Source: Pelagihabitans pacificus (lineage in GTDB: Bacteria; Bacteroidota; Bacteroidia; Flavobacteriales; Flavobacteriaceae). Taken from it: a stretch of DNA of 64,000 nt. The notes under the pieces are model-generated. The model did not search any database and was not told the origin of the DNA. It was given only the letters and a program-made list of their open reading frames with translations. Below are positions 34,458-43,874 of the stretch, in pieces; positions within the stretch are counted from its first letter, which is position 1, and each line of letters opens with the position of its first letter. The translations under genes and the position numbers were made by a program. Location of the stretch: positions 248,001 to 312,000 of the forward strand of contig NZ_VIKU02000004.1 of assembly GCF_009371985.2 (NCBI RefSeq), in the 5' to 3' direction.

Positions 34458-36411
34458 CAGTACTTTTCCAATAAAGCTAAACGAATTGGAAGCCCTTCGC
34501 AACGAGGCTACCTCTTATCTGAAGGGGGTGCAGTGGGAACAGGGAGGAAAGGCAAAAAGCCGTGACAAAGACCAGAAAGACAGTTCTATTCTATTGTATC
34601 TCTCCAAGGCGAATGGCACTGCGGCCAATGAAGTCATCTCGGTCTCCAAGACCATCCTTTCCCTAAAAAAAAGGCTGTTACCCGATTCCGTTGCCATTCC
34701 GGTACACTTAAACCAAGCGCTTTATTCCCTGCAAGAGGGTCTCACGATGGGTATTTGGCTAAAAGACAGTTATTACGACGCTTCAGGGCTTTCTTCCCTG
34801 AACGAACGAAAGAGCACCTTGGACAACTCGCAACGTCGGGAATATGATTCCAAGCTACAAACTGCCACTGCTTTTATGCTCTATGGCATCGCATACCGCA
34901 TTTTGTACGATTTGAAACCCATGGTCTCCGACGACCTAAGCGTCATGAAGAACAAATTTGCCGGTATTCCCGAGGTTTCCCTGATGTCGCCACTCAAGGG
35001 TGTTTCGTGTATGCTATTCTATTTCGATAAGTACTTGGGCCATCCCGAAATTATTACCTCCGATGAAGAGGTACTGCATTTTACGGTGGTGTATTTCGAA
35101 GCGCTAATTGCTGAGATACAGATGCGCATCAACAGCCTGGAATATACCGAAACCATCACCGATCGTACCTACAAGCTTGAAAAAAGTGAATTTGCCGTTT
35201 CAGGCTGGGAGAATGTTTTGGAAGGAACCGCCAAAAGTGTTGAGTTCAATAAAATTCAATTTGAGGAAATTGTGGGCAATCGGGATGCCAAACATTTCGC
35301 ACGCAGATTAACGGAGCGTATGCTGAGCTACGATTTTGTAGCCAAGAAGAATCCCTTTCAGGAATTAGGTGGTTTTATGCCTGTATTTATGGGCTATGGC
35401 ATTCCTGGAACAGGTAAAAGTATGCTAATCGCGGCCATTGCGACCCGACTCAAGGAGCATTGTGATGAATTGGAGATTCCATTTCTGTTCCATCCCATGC
35501 CAGATACCTTGATATCGACCTTTCAAGGAGGTTCGGCCGAGAAAATGGTACAATGGATGAAGCCCTTACAAGACCCGAGTAGGCTCATTTTTGCGCCGAT
35601 AGACGATGCGGAGAACAATTTACAGGAACGTACCGCACAAGGAGTATCCGCCGGGGTTAAGGAAGTAATCGGGGTATTTTTGCGTTATACCGAAGGGGCC
35701 TATGCCATAAATTATGGCAACAGCTCTATCGGACTTTTTACCAACCTGCCCGAAATGTTGGACAAGGCGGTCATATCCCGTGTGCAAGGACGTTTCAAAA
35801 TCGATGGCGCCCGGACCATTCCCGATTTTGTCGACCAGGACTACCTCTGGTGGCGTAAGCTGAACGACAGCATGCCAAACTTCGTTAACATGAAAAACCC
35901 GGAGAAATACGAGTTCCTGAGTGAGCAGGGTCTTGCCAAAAACTTAGGGGAAATTCTCGACCAATCCGATAAGCCGACCGAAGAAAAGGTCTTGGAGATT
36001 TACGAACAGACCGAGGCGAAGTACAAAACGGACACGCATTTATTTTTTGCAGAACTCTACAAAAACATTCAAAAGGCCTTCCCTTTCTTTTCTTCAAGGG
36101 ACATTCGAAACATTCAGAGTGCCATTTCATTACGGCTCACCGATTTCGATTTGCCGGAAGCGTGGTTCACCGATGCCTCGTTGTACTTTAAGAAAGACTA
36201 CGATACCAAGTTTGCCATGTTGCAAGAACTGATGAAGCAGAATATGAAAGGGCTCGATTTTTCGGATATCCGAAGGCAAGAAGTAGTAAGGTATCTCGAT
36301 AATGTGGCCACCATTGCGGACACCGACTTTAAACGGAAGGTCGAGAGTCGGGTGCACGACATGAACGTAAACCTGGAAGCTAACCGCATTTTTGAAAACG
36401 GGGGAAGATAA
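34447..36411 (+). CDS. AAA+ ATPase of an uncharacterised operon
   Basis: Cytoplasmic ATPase of 654 aa. Residues 1-250 are a helical N-terminal region without a known fold. The AAA+ core follows: Walker A GIPGTGKS (318-325, Lys324), Walker B RLIFAPIDDAEN with Asp386/Asp387 then Ala-Glu389, sensor-1 TNLP (432-435), and SRVQGRF with arginines placed for an arginine finger. The Walker B reads D-D rather than the usual D-E; Glu389 is two residues on. Residues 500-654 form a helical lid and tail. No protease, DNA-binding or zinc motif is fused. The gene sits between two unknown soluble proteins with overlapping or near-overlapping ends. This is the likely engine of the operon. Confidence 0.88.
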   Translation: MEHNSTFPIKLNELEALRNEATSYLKGVQWEQGGKAKSRDKDQKDSSILLYLSKANGTAANEVISVSKTILSLKKRLLPDSVAIPVHLNQALYSLQEGLTMGIWLKDSYYDASGLSSLNERKSTLDNSQRREYDSKLQTATAFMLYGIAYRILYDLKPMVSDDLSVMKNKFAGIPEVSLMSPLKGVSCMLFYFDKYLGHPEIITSDEEVLHFTVVYFEALIAEIQMRINSLEYTETITDRTYKLEKSEFAVSGWENVLEGTAKSVEFNKIQFEEIVGNRDAKHFARRLTERMLSYDFVAKKNPFQELGGFMPVFMGYGIPGTGKSMLIAAIATRLKEHCDELEIPFLFHPMPDTLISTFQGGSAEKMVQWMKPLQDPSRLIFAPIDDAENNLQERTAQGVSAGVKEVIGVFLRYTEGAYAINYGNSSIGLFTNLPEMLDKAVISRVQGRFKIDGARTIPDFVDQDYLWWRKLNDSMPNFVNMKNPEKYEFLSEQGLAKNLGEILDQSDKPTEEKVLEIYEQTEAKYKTDTHLFFAELYKNIQKAFPFFSSRDIRNIQSAISLRLTDFDLPEAWFTDASLYFKKDYDTKFAMLQELMKQNMKGLDFSDIRRQEVVRYLDNVATIADTDFKRKVESRVHDMNVNLEANRIFENGGR

Positions 36412-36414
36412 ATT

Positions 36415-37665
36415 ATGGACAAACTGAAGGAAGCAGGATTGATCGATGGGGCCTTGGTGGCGCTTTCCGGCTCCTTGGTGGTACGCTACAATGAATGTTT
36501 GGCCCTGTTGGGTGTGAAACCCACAAAACTAAAACAGTTTTCCATCGATGGCATGGGTTGGAGCAAGGAGGTCGCTGTCGAGAAGAAAAACAATTGGTAT
36601 TTGAATACAGGCGAGGCGAACGTCAACGCCATCGTATTATCACCAGACCAAAACGGAAAGCCGGTGCACATGCCTTCGCACAGTTTCGACCGGGACGTGA
36701 TGACCGCTGTATTCGCTGCCTATGGTAGGGAAATCAAGGATATCACCAAAGACGCTGCGCTGATCGTGCATTTAGATCAGAGTATCGATACCTTTTTCGA
36801 TCCCTTTGACCTCTTGCGCTACGATACTATTACGGTGCGCTTTACGCTACTGAACAAACTGCATGAGAAGCAACAGGAACAACGTGCCCTAATCCAATGG
36901 TTCAATCGTAAAAACAACTTTATCGATCGGGAGGTGCACAAGAAGTTATTGGAATCCGCCAAAAAATATGGGGACCTTCGAAAGCGAAAATTGGACTTGG
37001 ATCCCATTACCTTGCCGGTCAACTCTTTTTACACCCGAGCCTTTGGAGGGGTTTTTGTGCTAAAGGATTTTATAGAGACTATCTTGGTATTTGAGGATGG
37101 GAAGTGGTTCAAAAAGGCCACCAATGATACCGCGCACGAAGTACTGCTGTTTCATGTAAGCCATGATGAATTGATAGAGACCTTAGTGCGTCATTTAGTA
37201 TTGGAAAGCAACTTGAAAAGTTCGGTTCGTAGCTCGCGCTATGAGCGTATTAAAAAGCATTTGTTTTCCGAAGAGCTGACCAAAAAAGAGCATTCCATCA
37301 AAGAAATATTGGAGAACAAGTTATTGTTCAAAAAATATTTGGACCAAATGCCCTTGGAGGTCAAGAAAAAGATATCGGGTACGGAGATCTATTTCCAACG
37401 CCTCATCGTAGACCGGTCGTTGAAGCTTGAAGAGTTTGTCGATACTGCCTATCGAAAAGCGTTGCATCGACCGCATTCCTCTTTGTTGGAAGAGCAGAAA
37501 GAGCTGATATGGAAGCTTTTGGCAAAGATCATGCCCAAAGATCCCCTACATTTATATTGGTATGACAAAGAGGCTTTTTACAAAGCCTATGAAACCTGGG
37601 ACCCTACCTATCAGGAGTGGGTCATCGAGGATATTTTAAGGAACAATAACAATCAACCATCATGA
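36415..37665 (+). CDS. Unknown soluble protein, fourth gene of the AAA+ operon
   Basis: A 416-aa protein starting 3 bp after the AAA+ stop. No signal peptide, membrane helix or catalytic motif is seen. The first 140 residues are alpha/beta (LKEAGLIDGALVALSGSLVV, then NAIVLSPDQNGKPVHMPSHSF), and the remainder is strongly helical and basic, with many Lys/Arg/Glu pairs (EVKKKISGTEIYFQRLIVD). A tryptophan/tyrosine-rich end (LYWYDKEAFYKAYETWDP) may be a binding face. The stop overlaps the next start (ATGA). Family unknown to me. Confidence 0.8.
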   Translation: MDKLKEAGLIDGALVALSGSLVVRYNECLALLGVKPTKLKQFSIDGMGWSKEVAVEKKNNWYLNTGEANVNAIVLSPDQNGKPVHMPSHSFDRDVMTAVFAAYGREIKDITKDAALIVHLDQSIDTFFDPFDLLRYDTITVRFTLLNKLHEKQQEQRALIQWFNRKNNFIDREVHKKLLESAKKYGDLRKRKLDLDPITLPVNSFYTRAFGGVFVLKDFIETILVFEDGKWFKKATNDTAHEVLLFHVSHDELIETLVRHLVLESNLKSSVRSSRYERIKKHLFSEELTKKEHSIKEILENKLLFKKYLDQMPLEVKKKISGTEIYFQRLIVDRSLKLEEFVDTAYRKALHRPHSSLLEEQKELIWKLLAKIMPKDPLHLYWYDKEAFYKAYETWDPTYQEWVIEDILRNNNNQPS

Positions 37666-38195
37666 CATTAGAAATCATCGTATTTGTACTAGCCATCCTT
37701 TTTGGGATTGTATGGTATTGGAGGGAGTCAAAAAATAATAAGCTATACCGACTGGCCAATAAAATTACCCACTCCAAGGAGTTGCAAATGAAGCCCGACA
37801 ATAAAAAAGGGTTTGTACATCAACAGAATTTCCTGTTACGTTTGGTATGGATAACGTTTCTTTTCGTGATGGCTTCGGCCATCATCACCTTTCTCATTCC
37901 AATTAATTTATTTTTTATACAGCTCTTCGCTTCGGCTATCGTTGGCACATTGATCGGAACGTATATCGCGTCCGGGTTTATATTGGCCCAGGACAGAACG
38001 AGTAAGGAAAATCTGGAGAAAGTGTTTGACAAAGGTAAAGAGCTTTTAGAGGATTTGACGGACGGTAATGAAACGGAAGCGGCAGAACAAAAGTTGGAGG
38101 AAACCCCTGAACCGGAAAAATTGGAATCAAATCCGGAACCCGAACAACCCAAATCGGCAAGAGATCGTTTAAGGGACAAGGGAATGATAAAATAG
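37662..38195 (+). CDS. Small membrane protein, fifth gene of the AAA+ operon
   Basis: A 177-aa membrane protein. Helix 1 is residues 4-19 (IIVFVLAILFGIVWYW), and helices 2 and 3 are about 57-76 and 79-106 (FIQLFASAIVGTLIGTYIASGF). The C-terminal 65 residues are acidic and proline-rich (repeated PEPE) and end in a basic motif, ARDRLRDKGMIK. That tail may be the docking site for the soluble components of the operon. The start overlaps the preceding stop by four bases. No family is recognised. Confidence 0.75.
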   Translation: MTLEIIVFVLAILFGIVWYWRESKNNKLYRLANKITHSKELQMKPDNKKGFVHQQNFLLRLVWITFLFVMASAIITFLIPINLFFIQLFASAIVGTLIGTYIASGFILAQDRTSKENLEKVFDKGKELLEDLTDGNETEAAEQKLEETPEPEKLESNPEPEQPKSARDRLRDKGMIK

Positions 38196-38222
38196 TAGAC
38201 AGTAATGAATACGAAGTAATCG

Positions 38223-38261
38223 GTAGTTGGTATCTGATACTTTATACGCTGTACTAACTAC
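38223..38261. repeat. Inverted repeat between the last two AAA+ operon genes
   Basis: GTAGTTGGTA (38223-38232) pairs with TACTAACTAC (38252-38261) with one G-T pair and a 19-nt loop. The whole 83-bp spacer is rich in TAGTA/TACTA words. It could be an RNA-processing or stability hairpin that sets the ratio of the two membrane proteins. Confidence 0.35.
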
Positions 38262-38278
38262 TAAATACTAAAAGAAAC

Positions 38279-39952
38279 ATGATCAAAACATACTGGCAAA
38301 AGGGAAAAAAGCAAAAACGCATCCTCGTAGTAATAGGGATCATCGTGTTGGGACTATTATTTTTCCTTAGGGATGATTACCAACCAGCCTTGCTTTTTCT
38401 TCGGAAATATATTTTCATTATCCTCCTTTCAGCAGGATTCCTTTGGTTCACACTCTTCAAGTTTCGAGGTGCCGCAAGCGCTGGTAAACGGATACTGATC
38501 TTAGTCGGAATCGTGGCTTTCTTCACCACCCTTTGGTTTTTTGGATGGAAACTGAGCTTGTACCAATACATGCAGACGTATAACGTGTACAAAAATTTAG
38601 ATTTGGTAGAACTTCAGGAATTACCACTCACCCAAAATGAACGGATACAGCCTTTCAATAACATCGTGACCATGGCCTATGAATCCATTGGGGAAACTCA
38701 GGAAGTATCGCTGCCTCAGTTGGTTCGACTGGATGGTAGTAATCAATGGACGATGGCCGTACAGCCTGCCAAGGAATATACCTGGCAACGTATCAATGAC
38801 AATACCGAGGAAGTGTTCACCGTGGAGAGTACCTCCCCGTTCCCGCGATTTTCGAACGAAAATCGCATTCCGGTTACTTTTTCGATCGGGGAGTCATTGG
38901 CATTCAGTCGCAATACCTATAATGCCGTGGTACAGCGTTTCAATCTCTTTCAATTGTTTACGCTGGAGCCCAGCGATGTATTCTATATGAAGAACGATCA
39001 GGACCAATGGGTACAGGTCGTGAATCTCATTAAATGGAAGGGATTTTTCTTCCCGTATCCGACCTATGGGGGCGTAATGGTCATCGAGGCTGGCGAGCAC
39101 GATTTTAACGATTATCTGGAAAGGGTCACCATTGGTAAGGGTACCTATATTCAACAATCCGAAATCAAAAATTATCCGTACTTGAAGGGGCAAAATACGT
39201 TGGCGGAAAAAATTTCCAGAATCCAGGCCCAATCATTGCAGTTTTTGGGAGGGTTTACCGACCCCCTTCCCTGGAACATGAAAACAGCGGTTAAAATACC
39301 CGAACTACCCGAAGACCAAAATCAGCAACCCTATGTCACCGACTTCAACTTCGAGGGAATGAAAGTGGATGCTTTCGACGGACTCTACCACTGGTTCGGT
39401 CTGGAACCTATTGGGGACGAGCGAACAAGTCTTGCCTTTAGCGTACTGATACCAGCCGATGGCACCGACAAACTCTATTATTACAATCATTCCGCAAAAA
39501 AGGAGGGCTTTGCAGGGGTGTCGGCCATGCCGCTAAAGGTAATCGAATCACGGAAAGAATACGATTGGTCTGCCAACAAACCCGTGGAGTTTCGCCCCTT
39601 CATAAAAAAGATTGCCGGTAGAAAAAGATTGTTCGTGCTCGGTACGGTTGCTGCGGTTCGCGATAGTAGTAAACAGTTCGATGGGGCCGCTACCCCGGAT
39701 TTGGCACTAGTGGATGCCGAATATCGCGATGTTATCTGGATCGATGCCAAGCACCCCTCGCAGTGGACCAGTACCATTTTACATCAGTTGGGTGAAACTT
39801 GGAAGGCATCGGAACGCCTGACGGATGCGGATCTTTATCCCGACAAATCCGATAGCGATATGAACCCGTTGCAAGAGCTGGACAGTGTTCAAGGCGATAC
39901 CATTAACACGACCCAGTCGGAAGTGGTTCTTGATAGTTTGGGAGCCAACTAA
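38279..39952 (+). CDS. Membrane protein with large soluble domain, last gene of the AAA+ operon
   Basis: A 557-aa protein. Three membrane helices are at residues 14-30 (RILVVIGIIVLGLLFFL), 41-60 and 71-93. The remaining 460 residues are one soluble beta-rich domain with no recognised motif, on the outer face of the membrane if the N-terminus is inside as its basic residues (WQKGKKQKR) suggest. Notable patches are WTMAVQPAKEYTWQ, GFFFPYPTYGGVMVI and KPVEFRPFIKK. It follows the fifth gene by 83 bp and ends the operon; the neighbour is on the other strand. It probably connects the cytoplasmic ATPase complex with the envelope, by inference only. Confidence 0.78.
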   Translation: MIKTYWQKGKKQKRILVVIGIIVLGLLFFLRDDYQPALLFLRKYIFIILLSAGFLWFTLFKFRGAASAGKRILILVGIVAFFTTLWFFGWKLSLYQYMQTYNVYKNLDLVELQELPLTQNERIQPFNNIVTMAYESIGETQEVSLPQLVRLDGSNQWTMAVQPAKEYTWQRINDNTEEVFTVESTSPFPRFSNENRIPVTFSIGESLAFSRNTYNAVVQRFNLFQLFTLEPSDVFYMKNDQDQWVQVVNLIKWKGFFFPYPTYGGVMVIEAGEHDFNDYLERVTIGKGTYIQQSEIKNYPYLKGQNTLAEKISRIQAQSLQFLGGFTDPLPWNMKTAVKIPELPEDQNQQPYVTDFNFEGMKVDAFDGLYHWFGLEPIGDERTSLAFSVLIPADGTDKLYYYNHSAKKEGFAGVSAMPLKVIESRKEYDWSANKPVEFRPFIKKIAGRKRLFVLGTVAAVRDSSKQFDGAATPDLALVDAEYRDVIWIDAKHPSQWTSTILHQLGETWKASERLTDADLYPDKSDSDMNPLQELDSVQGDTINTTQSEVVLDSLGAN

Positions 39953-40014
39953 GTATTTCATCAAAGGAAGAAAGCGTATTTGGAATAGCTTGTGTCATCG
40001 TTGTAAAGGGCCAT

Positions 40015-40587
40015 TTATTCTAGAATAATATCGTATTTTTTTAAGAGGCCCAACACACCGTTTTTGGAAAATTGGGCTTTTTTTAACCGGTTTTGTTCGG
40101 GATCGATCGTAAAATGTATGGCGGTCCTAAAATCGGCTTGCTCCAGATTGGTTTGTAAAAAAACGGCCCCCTCCAAATTGCAGGTATCAAAGGTGGCCGA
40201 CTCGAGATCCGCCCCGGTAAAATCAGTCTGTATCAATCTACAATCACTGAATTTTTGATTTTTGAGTGCCAGTCTGTGAAAAGAAGAATGGTTCAAGATG
40301 CAATCGTGAAAAGTGAAGTCCATAAAAATAGTATTGCATTCCTCGAACTGTAGCCCCAGCAACTTACAGTGTGAAAAGGTGACCTCCTTAAAGATCGTAT
40401 GGGCCAGGTTCGCATTGCTCAAATTGCAATCGATGAACTCACACTCCATGAAGTTCTGATTGTCCACATAACCGTTGGAAAAATCACAGCCCTCGAACAC
40501 ACAGTTTTCATACTCCGCCTTGGGAAGCCTATTTTCGGTGTAGTCGATTCCCTTGAAGGTTTGGTCGGTGATGAATTCCAAGTTCAT
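40015..40587 (-). CDS. Pentapeptide-repeat protein
   Basis: A 190-aa protein made of pentapeptide repeats of the A(D/N)LXX type (CDFSN, CEFID, CNLSN, ANLAH, ADLES, CNLEG, ANLEQ-like, ADFRT) from about residue 28 to 157, forming a right-handed quadrilateral beta-helix. It is shorter than Qnr or MfpA gyrase-protection proteins (around 215 and 183 aa respectively) but of the same general class, with many Cys in the repeats as in Qnr. Whether it binds DNA gyrase cannot be told from sequence. It is convergent with the AAA+ operon (62 bp between stops). Confidence 0.88.
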   Translation of the reverse strand: MNLEFITDQTFKGIDYTENRLPKAEYENCVFEGCDFSNGYVDNQNFMECEFIDCNLSNANLAHTIFKEVTFSHCKLLGLQFEECNTIFMDFTFHDCILNHSSFHRLALKNQKFSDCRLIQTDFTGADLESATFDTCNLEGAVFLQTNLEQADFRTAIHFTIDPEQNRLKKAQFSKNGVLGLLKKYDIILE

Positions 40588-40608
40588 GGTTTGTTATTGG
40601 TGATCATT

Positions 40609-40681
40609 TGTCATTGTTATTCCGAGGCTCGAGGAATTTCTTGAAAGTTTAGGGAGATTCCTCATTTCATTTGGAATGACA
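40609..40681. repeat. REP-like hairpin element
   Basis: A 73-bp imperfect palindrome with outer ends TGTCATTG...GGAATGACA, and inner arms GAGGAATTTC (40631-40640) and GAGATTCCTC (40654-40663) with one mismatch. It resembles the REP-like dispersed elements that begin TGTCATTCCGAG in many Flavobacteriaceae. It lies between the pentapeptide gene start and the stop of the next minus-strand gene. Confidence 0.6.
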
Positions 40682-40689
40682 CTGAACGG

Positions 40690-43600
40690 TTACTGTTCAA
40701 TGAGTATCGCCGGCAACCCCAAGTCCTTGTACATGGTATTGTAGGCTACCATTTCCTCATCGACAATCGCATTTCGTTCGGTCTCGAACTCCTTCCACTG
40801 CTTTTGTAAATCGCTCCAGCGTTCCTTGGCTCCTTCGGTGAGCTTGGGTTCTGCCACATCTATATAGCCTTTTAGATGCAGCAGCTGGGCGTTCAGTTTG
40901 TTGTTAAAATTGATGACATCTTGAAAGGTCTTTTGTTTCGGCTGGATGAGGTTCTGCTCCCAGGTATCGATGCGTTCTATGAGTGATTTTCCTTTCTCCA
41001 AAAGTTCGGAGGCCTTCTCATTGTCTTTCAATAATTTGGCATAACCTTTCAATTGCGACTTGGCCGAACGCATGGTGTTGACCGATTCATGAATGTTTCT
41101 AACGGTACGTTCAATGTCTTGCAGCAATGCCTGTTGCTCTTCATATTCTTCCATGGTGGCTTGTATGTTGGGATTGGGCAGTATTTTGACGGAAGTCTCG
41201 GAAGTGAGTTTATCCAAGGTCAGTTTTAAGGTATACTCCCCAGGGCCGACACTAGATCCGGCATGGCCCCCGAATACGAATACCTTATCGATCGAAGGGA
41301 GATTTTCCCGTCTAAAATCCCAGGTGAAGCGGTTATAGCCCTTTTTTGAAGGAAGTATTTTTGGCTTCGAAGGTCCACCCGGCCAGGATTTAAAATCTTT
41401 CGGTTTTTGGTTCGAATAGGTCCGTAGCAGTTTGTTATCCTTATACACCTCAAGGGTCAAATCAAGGCTATCCGCATTCGTATCCAAATAGTAATCGAAG
41501 GTTACTCCTTGTTTGGGGTTATCTCCCAGCCCGGGTCGGGGTTTATCGCTGCTGCCACCAAAGAGAAGATAGGTGTCTTTTGGTTCGAATATCTTCACCG
41601 GGGCCTTGGGAGTTTCCAATTGCTGTACCGCACCGAGGTCATCCAAAATCCAAAAGGAGCGTCCGGCCGTAGCCGCTACCAAATCGTTGTCCTGGATGGT
41701 CAGGTCGTTGATAGGCACTACCGGAAGGTTTAATTGAAAGGGTTGCCAATGTAATCCATCATTCCAAGAGACAAAAAGGCCCGTTTCCGTTCCCGCATAG
41801 AGCAGTCCCTTTCGCTTGGGATCTTCCCGAACTACGCGCGTAAAGGTATGGTCGCCATTAATGCCATTAACGATTTTGGTCCATGTTTTTCCGTAATCGG
41901 TTGTTTTGAAAATATAGGAATTCAAATCCATTGACTTATACCGCATCACGACCACGTACGCAGTAGCGGCATCATGAGGTGATACTTCAATACTGTTGAC
42001 AATACCTTCTGGAATTCCAGGTGGCGTCACATTTTCCCAATTCTGGCCTCCATCTATTGTCACGTGTAGTAGGCCGTCGTCGGTTCCCGCCCATAGCACT
42101 CCTTTTTCATGCGGCGATTCGGTCAAATAACTAATGGTATTATAATTTTCACCTCCTGCCGCTTCATTGGTATACGGACCTCCACCAGGACCGTGCTTGT
42201 CCGTTTCGTTTTTGGTCAGATCGGGACTTACGACCGTCCAGGTCTGGCCCTCGTCGGAAGACTTGAACACCACATTGCCCGCATGATAGATAGTACTACG
42301 GGCGTGGGGAGAGGTGATGATCGGGGCGTTCCAATTGTAGCGGTATTTTGAATCTTTGGGAGCAATGCTCAAACCAAGTTCCGGATACTCTTTAATGGGT
42401 TTCGATTCGCGGGATTTGGCATCCCACTTGTCAATATTTCCTTGATAGGTGCCTCCGTAGATTACTTCGGGCTTGTCGGGGTCAAAGGCCAAGAAAGCAC
42501 TTTCCCCACCAGCGACGGCATACCAATCTTTCCAATCAATGCCTTGATCATTGGTGCGACTGGCAATCGCAACGGTAGAATTATCTTGTTGGCCACCGTA
42601 GACATTATAGGGAACCAAATTGTCGGTAATCACGCGATAGAATTGGGCCGTATTTTGGTTTTGTTGGGTACTCCAGCTTTTGCCCCCATTATTCGAAATG
42701 TTGGCACCTCCGTCGTTCGAATTGATCATTTTTTGGTTGTCGTGTGGATGAATCCATAGATGGTGGTTGTCACCATGCGGGGTTGGGAGGGGAGTAAAGG
42801 TGCGGCCCCCATCGATCGATTTAGTGACCGGGGCGTTCAGGACATAGACCACATGTTCGTTTTGGGGGTCCGCAAAGATTTCCATATAGTACCACGAACG
42901 GGCGATGTTGATGCGGTCTTTGTTCACCTGCGTCCATTTCTTTCCGGCATTGTCGGAACGGTACACGCCGCCTTTGGTGCCTTCGGCTTCTATGACCGCA
43001 AATACGAGTTCATTGTTGGCTCTTGATACCGAGATGCCCGCTTTCCCAAATTCCTTTGGAAGGCCTTCTTTCATTTTTTTCCAGGTGCTTCCACCATCGA
43101 CCGATTTGTATAATCCCGAATCTTTCCCACCCGATTCCATAATCCAGGGATAGCGACGATGTTGCCACATAGCGGCGTAAAGAATCAGAGGATTTTTCAT
43201 ATCCATCGAAAGGGAGGAGGCCCCTGTATTTTCATTTACGTAGAGCACTCTTTCCCAATTGGCACCACCGTTAGTAGAACGATAGATGCCGCGTTCGGTC
43301 GAAGGGCCGTACTGTGCCCCTTGGGCCGACACAAAAATAATCTCGGGATTCGTCGGGTGGATGATGACATCCGAAATATGTCTTGTGTAATCCAAACCGA
43401 TGTGCTTCCATGTTTTTCCAGCATCGGTCGATTTGTAGACGCCGTCACCCATTGAGGTCATTACCCCACGGGCAGCATGTTCGCCCATCCCCGCGACGAC
43501 GATATTGGGATTGCTTTCGGAAACGGCAATAGCTCCTACGGTACCTGTTTTTAGAAATCCGTCAGAGACGTTTTTCCAAGTAATACCATCGTCTACGGTT

Positions 43601-43833
43601 TTCCATATACCCCCGCCAACGGTACCCATATAATAGGTCATCGGTTGCCCGACGACGCCGGAGGAAGCGACACTACGCCCCCCGCGAAACGGTCCGATAT
43701 TTCGCCATTTGAGGCCGTGGAACAGGGAATCCTCGACAACAAGCGTCGGTGACGTATTCTTCTTTTTACGCTGGGCTTGTAGGGACAGAGGAACTATGAG
43801 TAAAGCAATCAATACTAGTTTAAATGGTTTCAT
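40690..43833 (-). CDS. Large VPS10/BNR-repeat exported protein
   Basis: Exported protein of 1047 aa with a signal peptide ending SLQAQ (residue 20). Residues 30-740 are a beta-propeller of sortilin/VPS10-type repeats with BNR Asp-boxes such as [29 protein letters not shown] and [10 protein letters not shown]. Residues about 740-880 are beta-rich ([19 protein letters not shown]), and the last 150 are helical. Proteins of this build are often called glycosyl hydrolase in annotations, but no catalytic residues support that. Periplasmic sortilin-like proteins are abundant in Bacteroidota; the ligand is unknown. It heads the minus-strand run that continues from Rieske to M20, though 41 bp separates it from the Rieske gene. 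Confidence 0.85.
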   Translation of the reverse strand: MKPFKLVLIALLIVPLSLQAQRKKKNTSPTLVVEDSLFHGLKWRNIGPFRGGRSVASSGVVGQPMTYYMGTVGGGIWKTVDDGITWKNVSDGFLKTGTVGAIAVSESNPNIVVAGMGEHAARGVMTSMGDGVYKSTDAGKTWKHIGLDYTRHISDVIIHPTNPEIIFVSAQGAQYGPSTERGIYRSTNGGANWERVLYVNENTGASSLSMDMKNPLILYAAMWQHRRYPWIMESGGKDSGLYKSVDGGSTWKKMKEGLPKEFGKAGISVSRANNELVFAVIEAEGTKGGVYRSDNAGKKWTQVNKDRINIARSWYYMEIFADPQNEHVVYVLNAPVTKSIDGGRTFTPLPTPHGDNHHLWIHPHDNQKMINSNDGGANISNNGGKSWSTQQNQNTAQFYRVITDNLVPYNVYGGQQDNSTVAIASRTNDQGIDWKDWYAVAGGESAFLAFDPDKPEVIYGGTYQGNIDKWDAKSRESKPIKEYPELGLSIAPKDSKYRYNWNAPIITSPHARSTIYHAGNVVFKSSDEGQTWTVVSPDLTKNETDKHGPGGGPYTNEAAGGENYNTISYLTESPHEKGVLWAGTDDGLLHVTIDGGQNWENVTPPGIPEGIVNSIEVSPHDAATAYVVVMRYKSMDLNSYIFKTTDYGKTWTKIVNGINGDHTFTRVVREDPKRKGLLYAGTETGLFVSWNDGLHWQPFQLNLPVVPINDLTIQDNDLVAATAGRSFWILDDLGAVQQLETPKAPVKIFEPKDTYLLFGGSSDKPRPGLGDNPKQGVTFDYYLDTNADSLDLTLEVYKDNKLLRTYSNQKPKDFKSWPGGPSKPKILPSKKGYNRFTWDFRRENLPSIDKVFVFGGHAGSSVGPGEYTLKLTLDKLTSETSVKILPNPNIQATMEEYEEQQALLQDIERTVRNIHESVNTMRSAKSQLKGYAKLLKDNEKASELLEKGKSLIERIDTWEQNLIQPKQKTFQDVINFNNKLNAQLLHLKGYIDVAEPKLTEGAKERWSDLQKQWKEFETERNAIVDEEMVAYNTMYKDLGLPAILIEQ

Positions 43834-43874
43834 GGCTATTTGAATTAGTCGGTGATTTGAATATTTTCGATTTT

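Noticed and set aside
40690-43833. Glycoside hydrolase activity for the 1047-residue protein
   Set aside because: Asp-box/BNR repeats show a propeller only; no sialidase-type catalytic residues could be identified.
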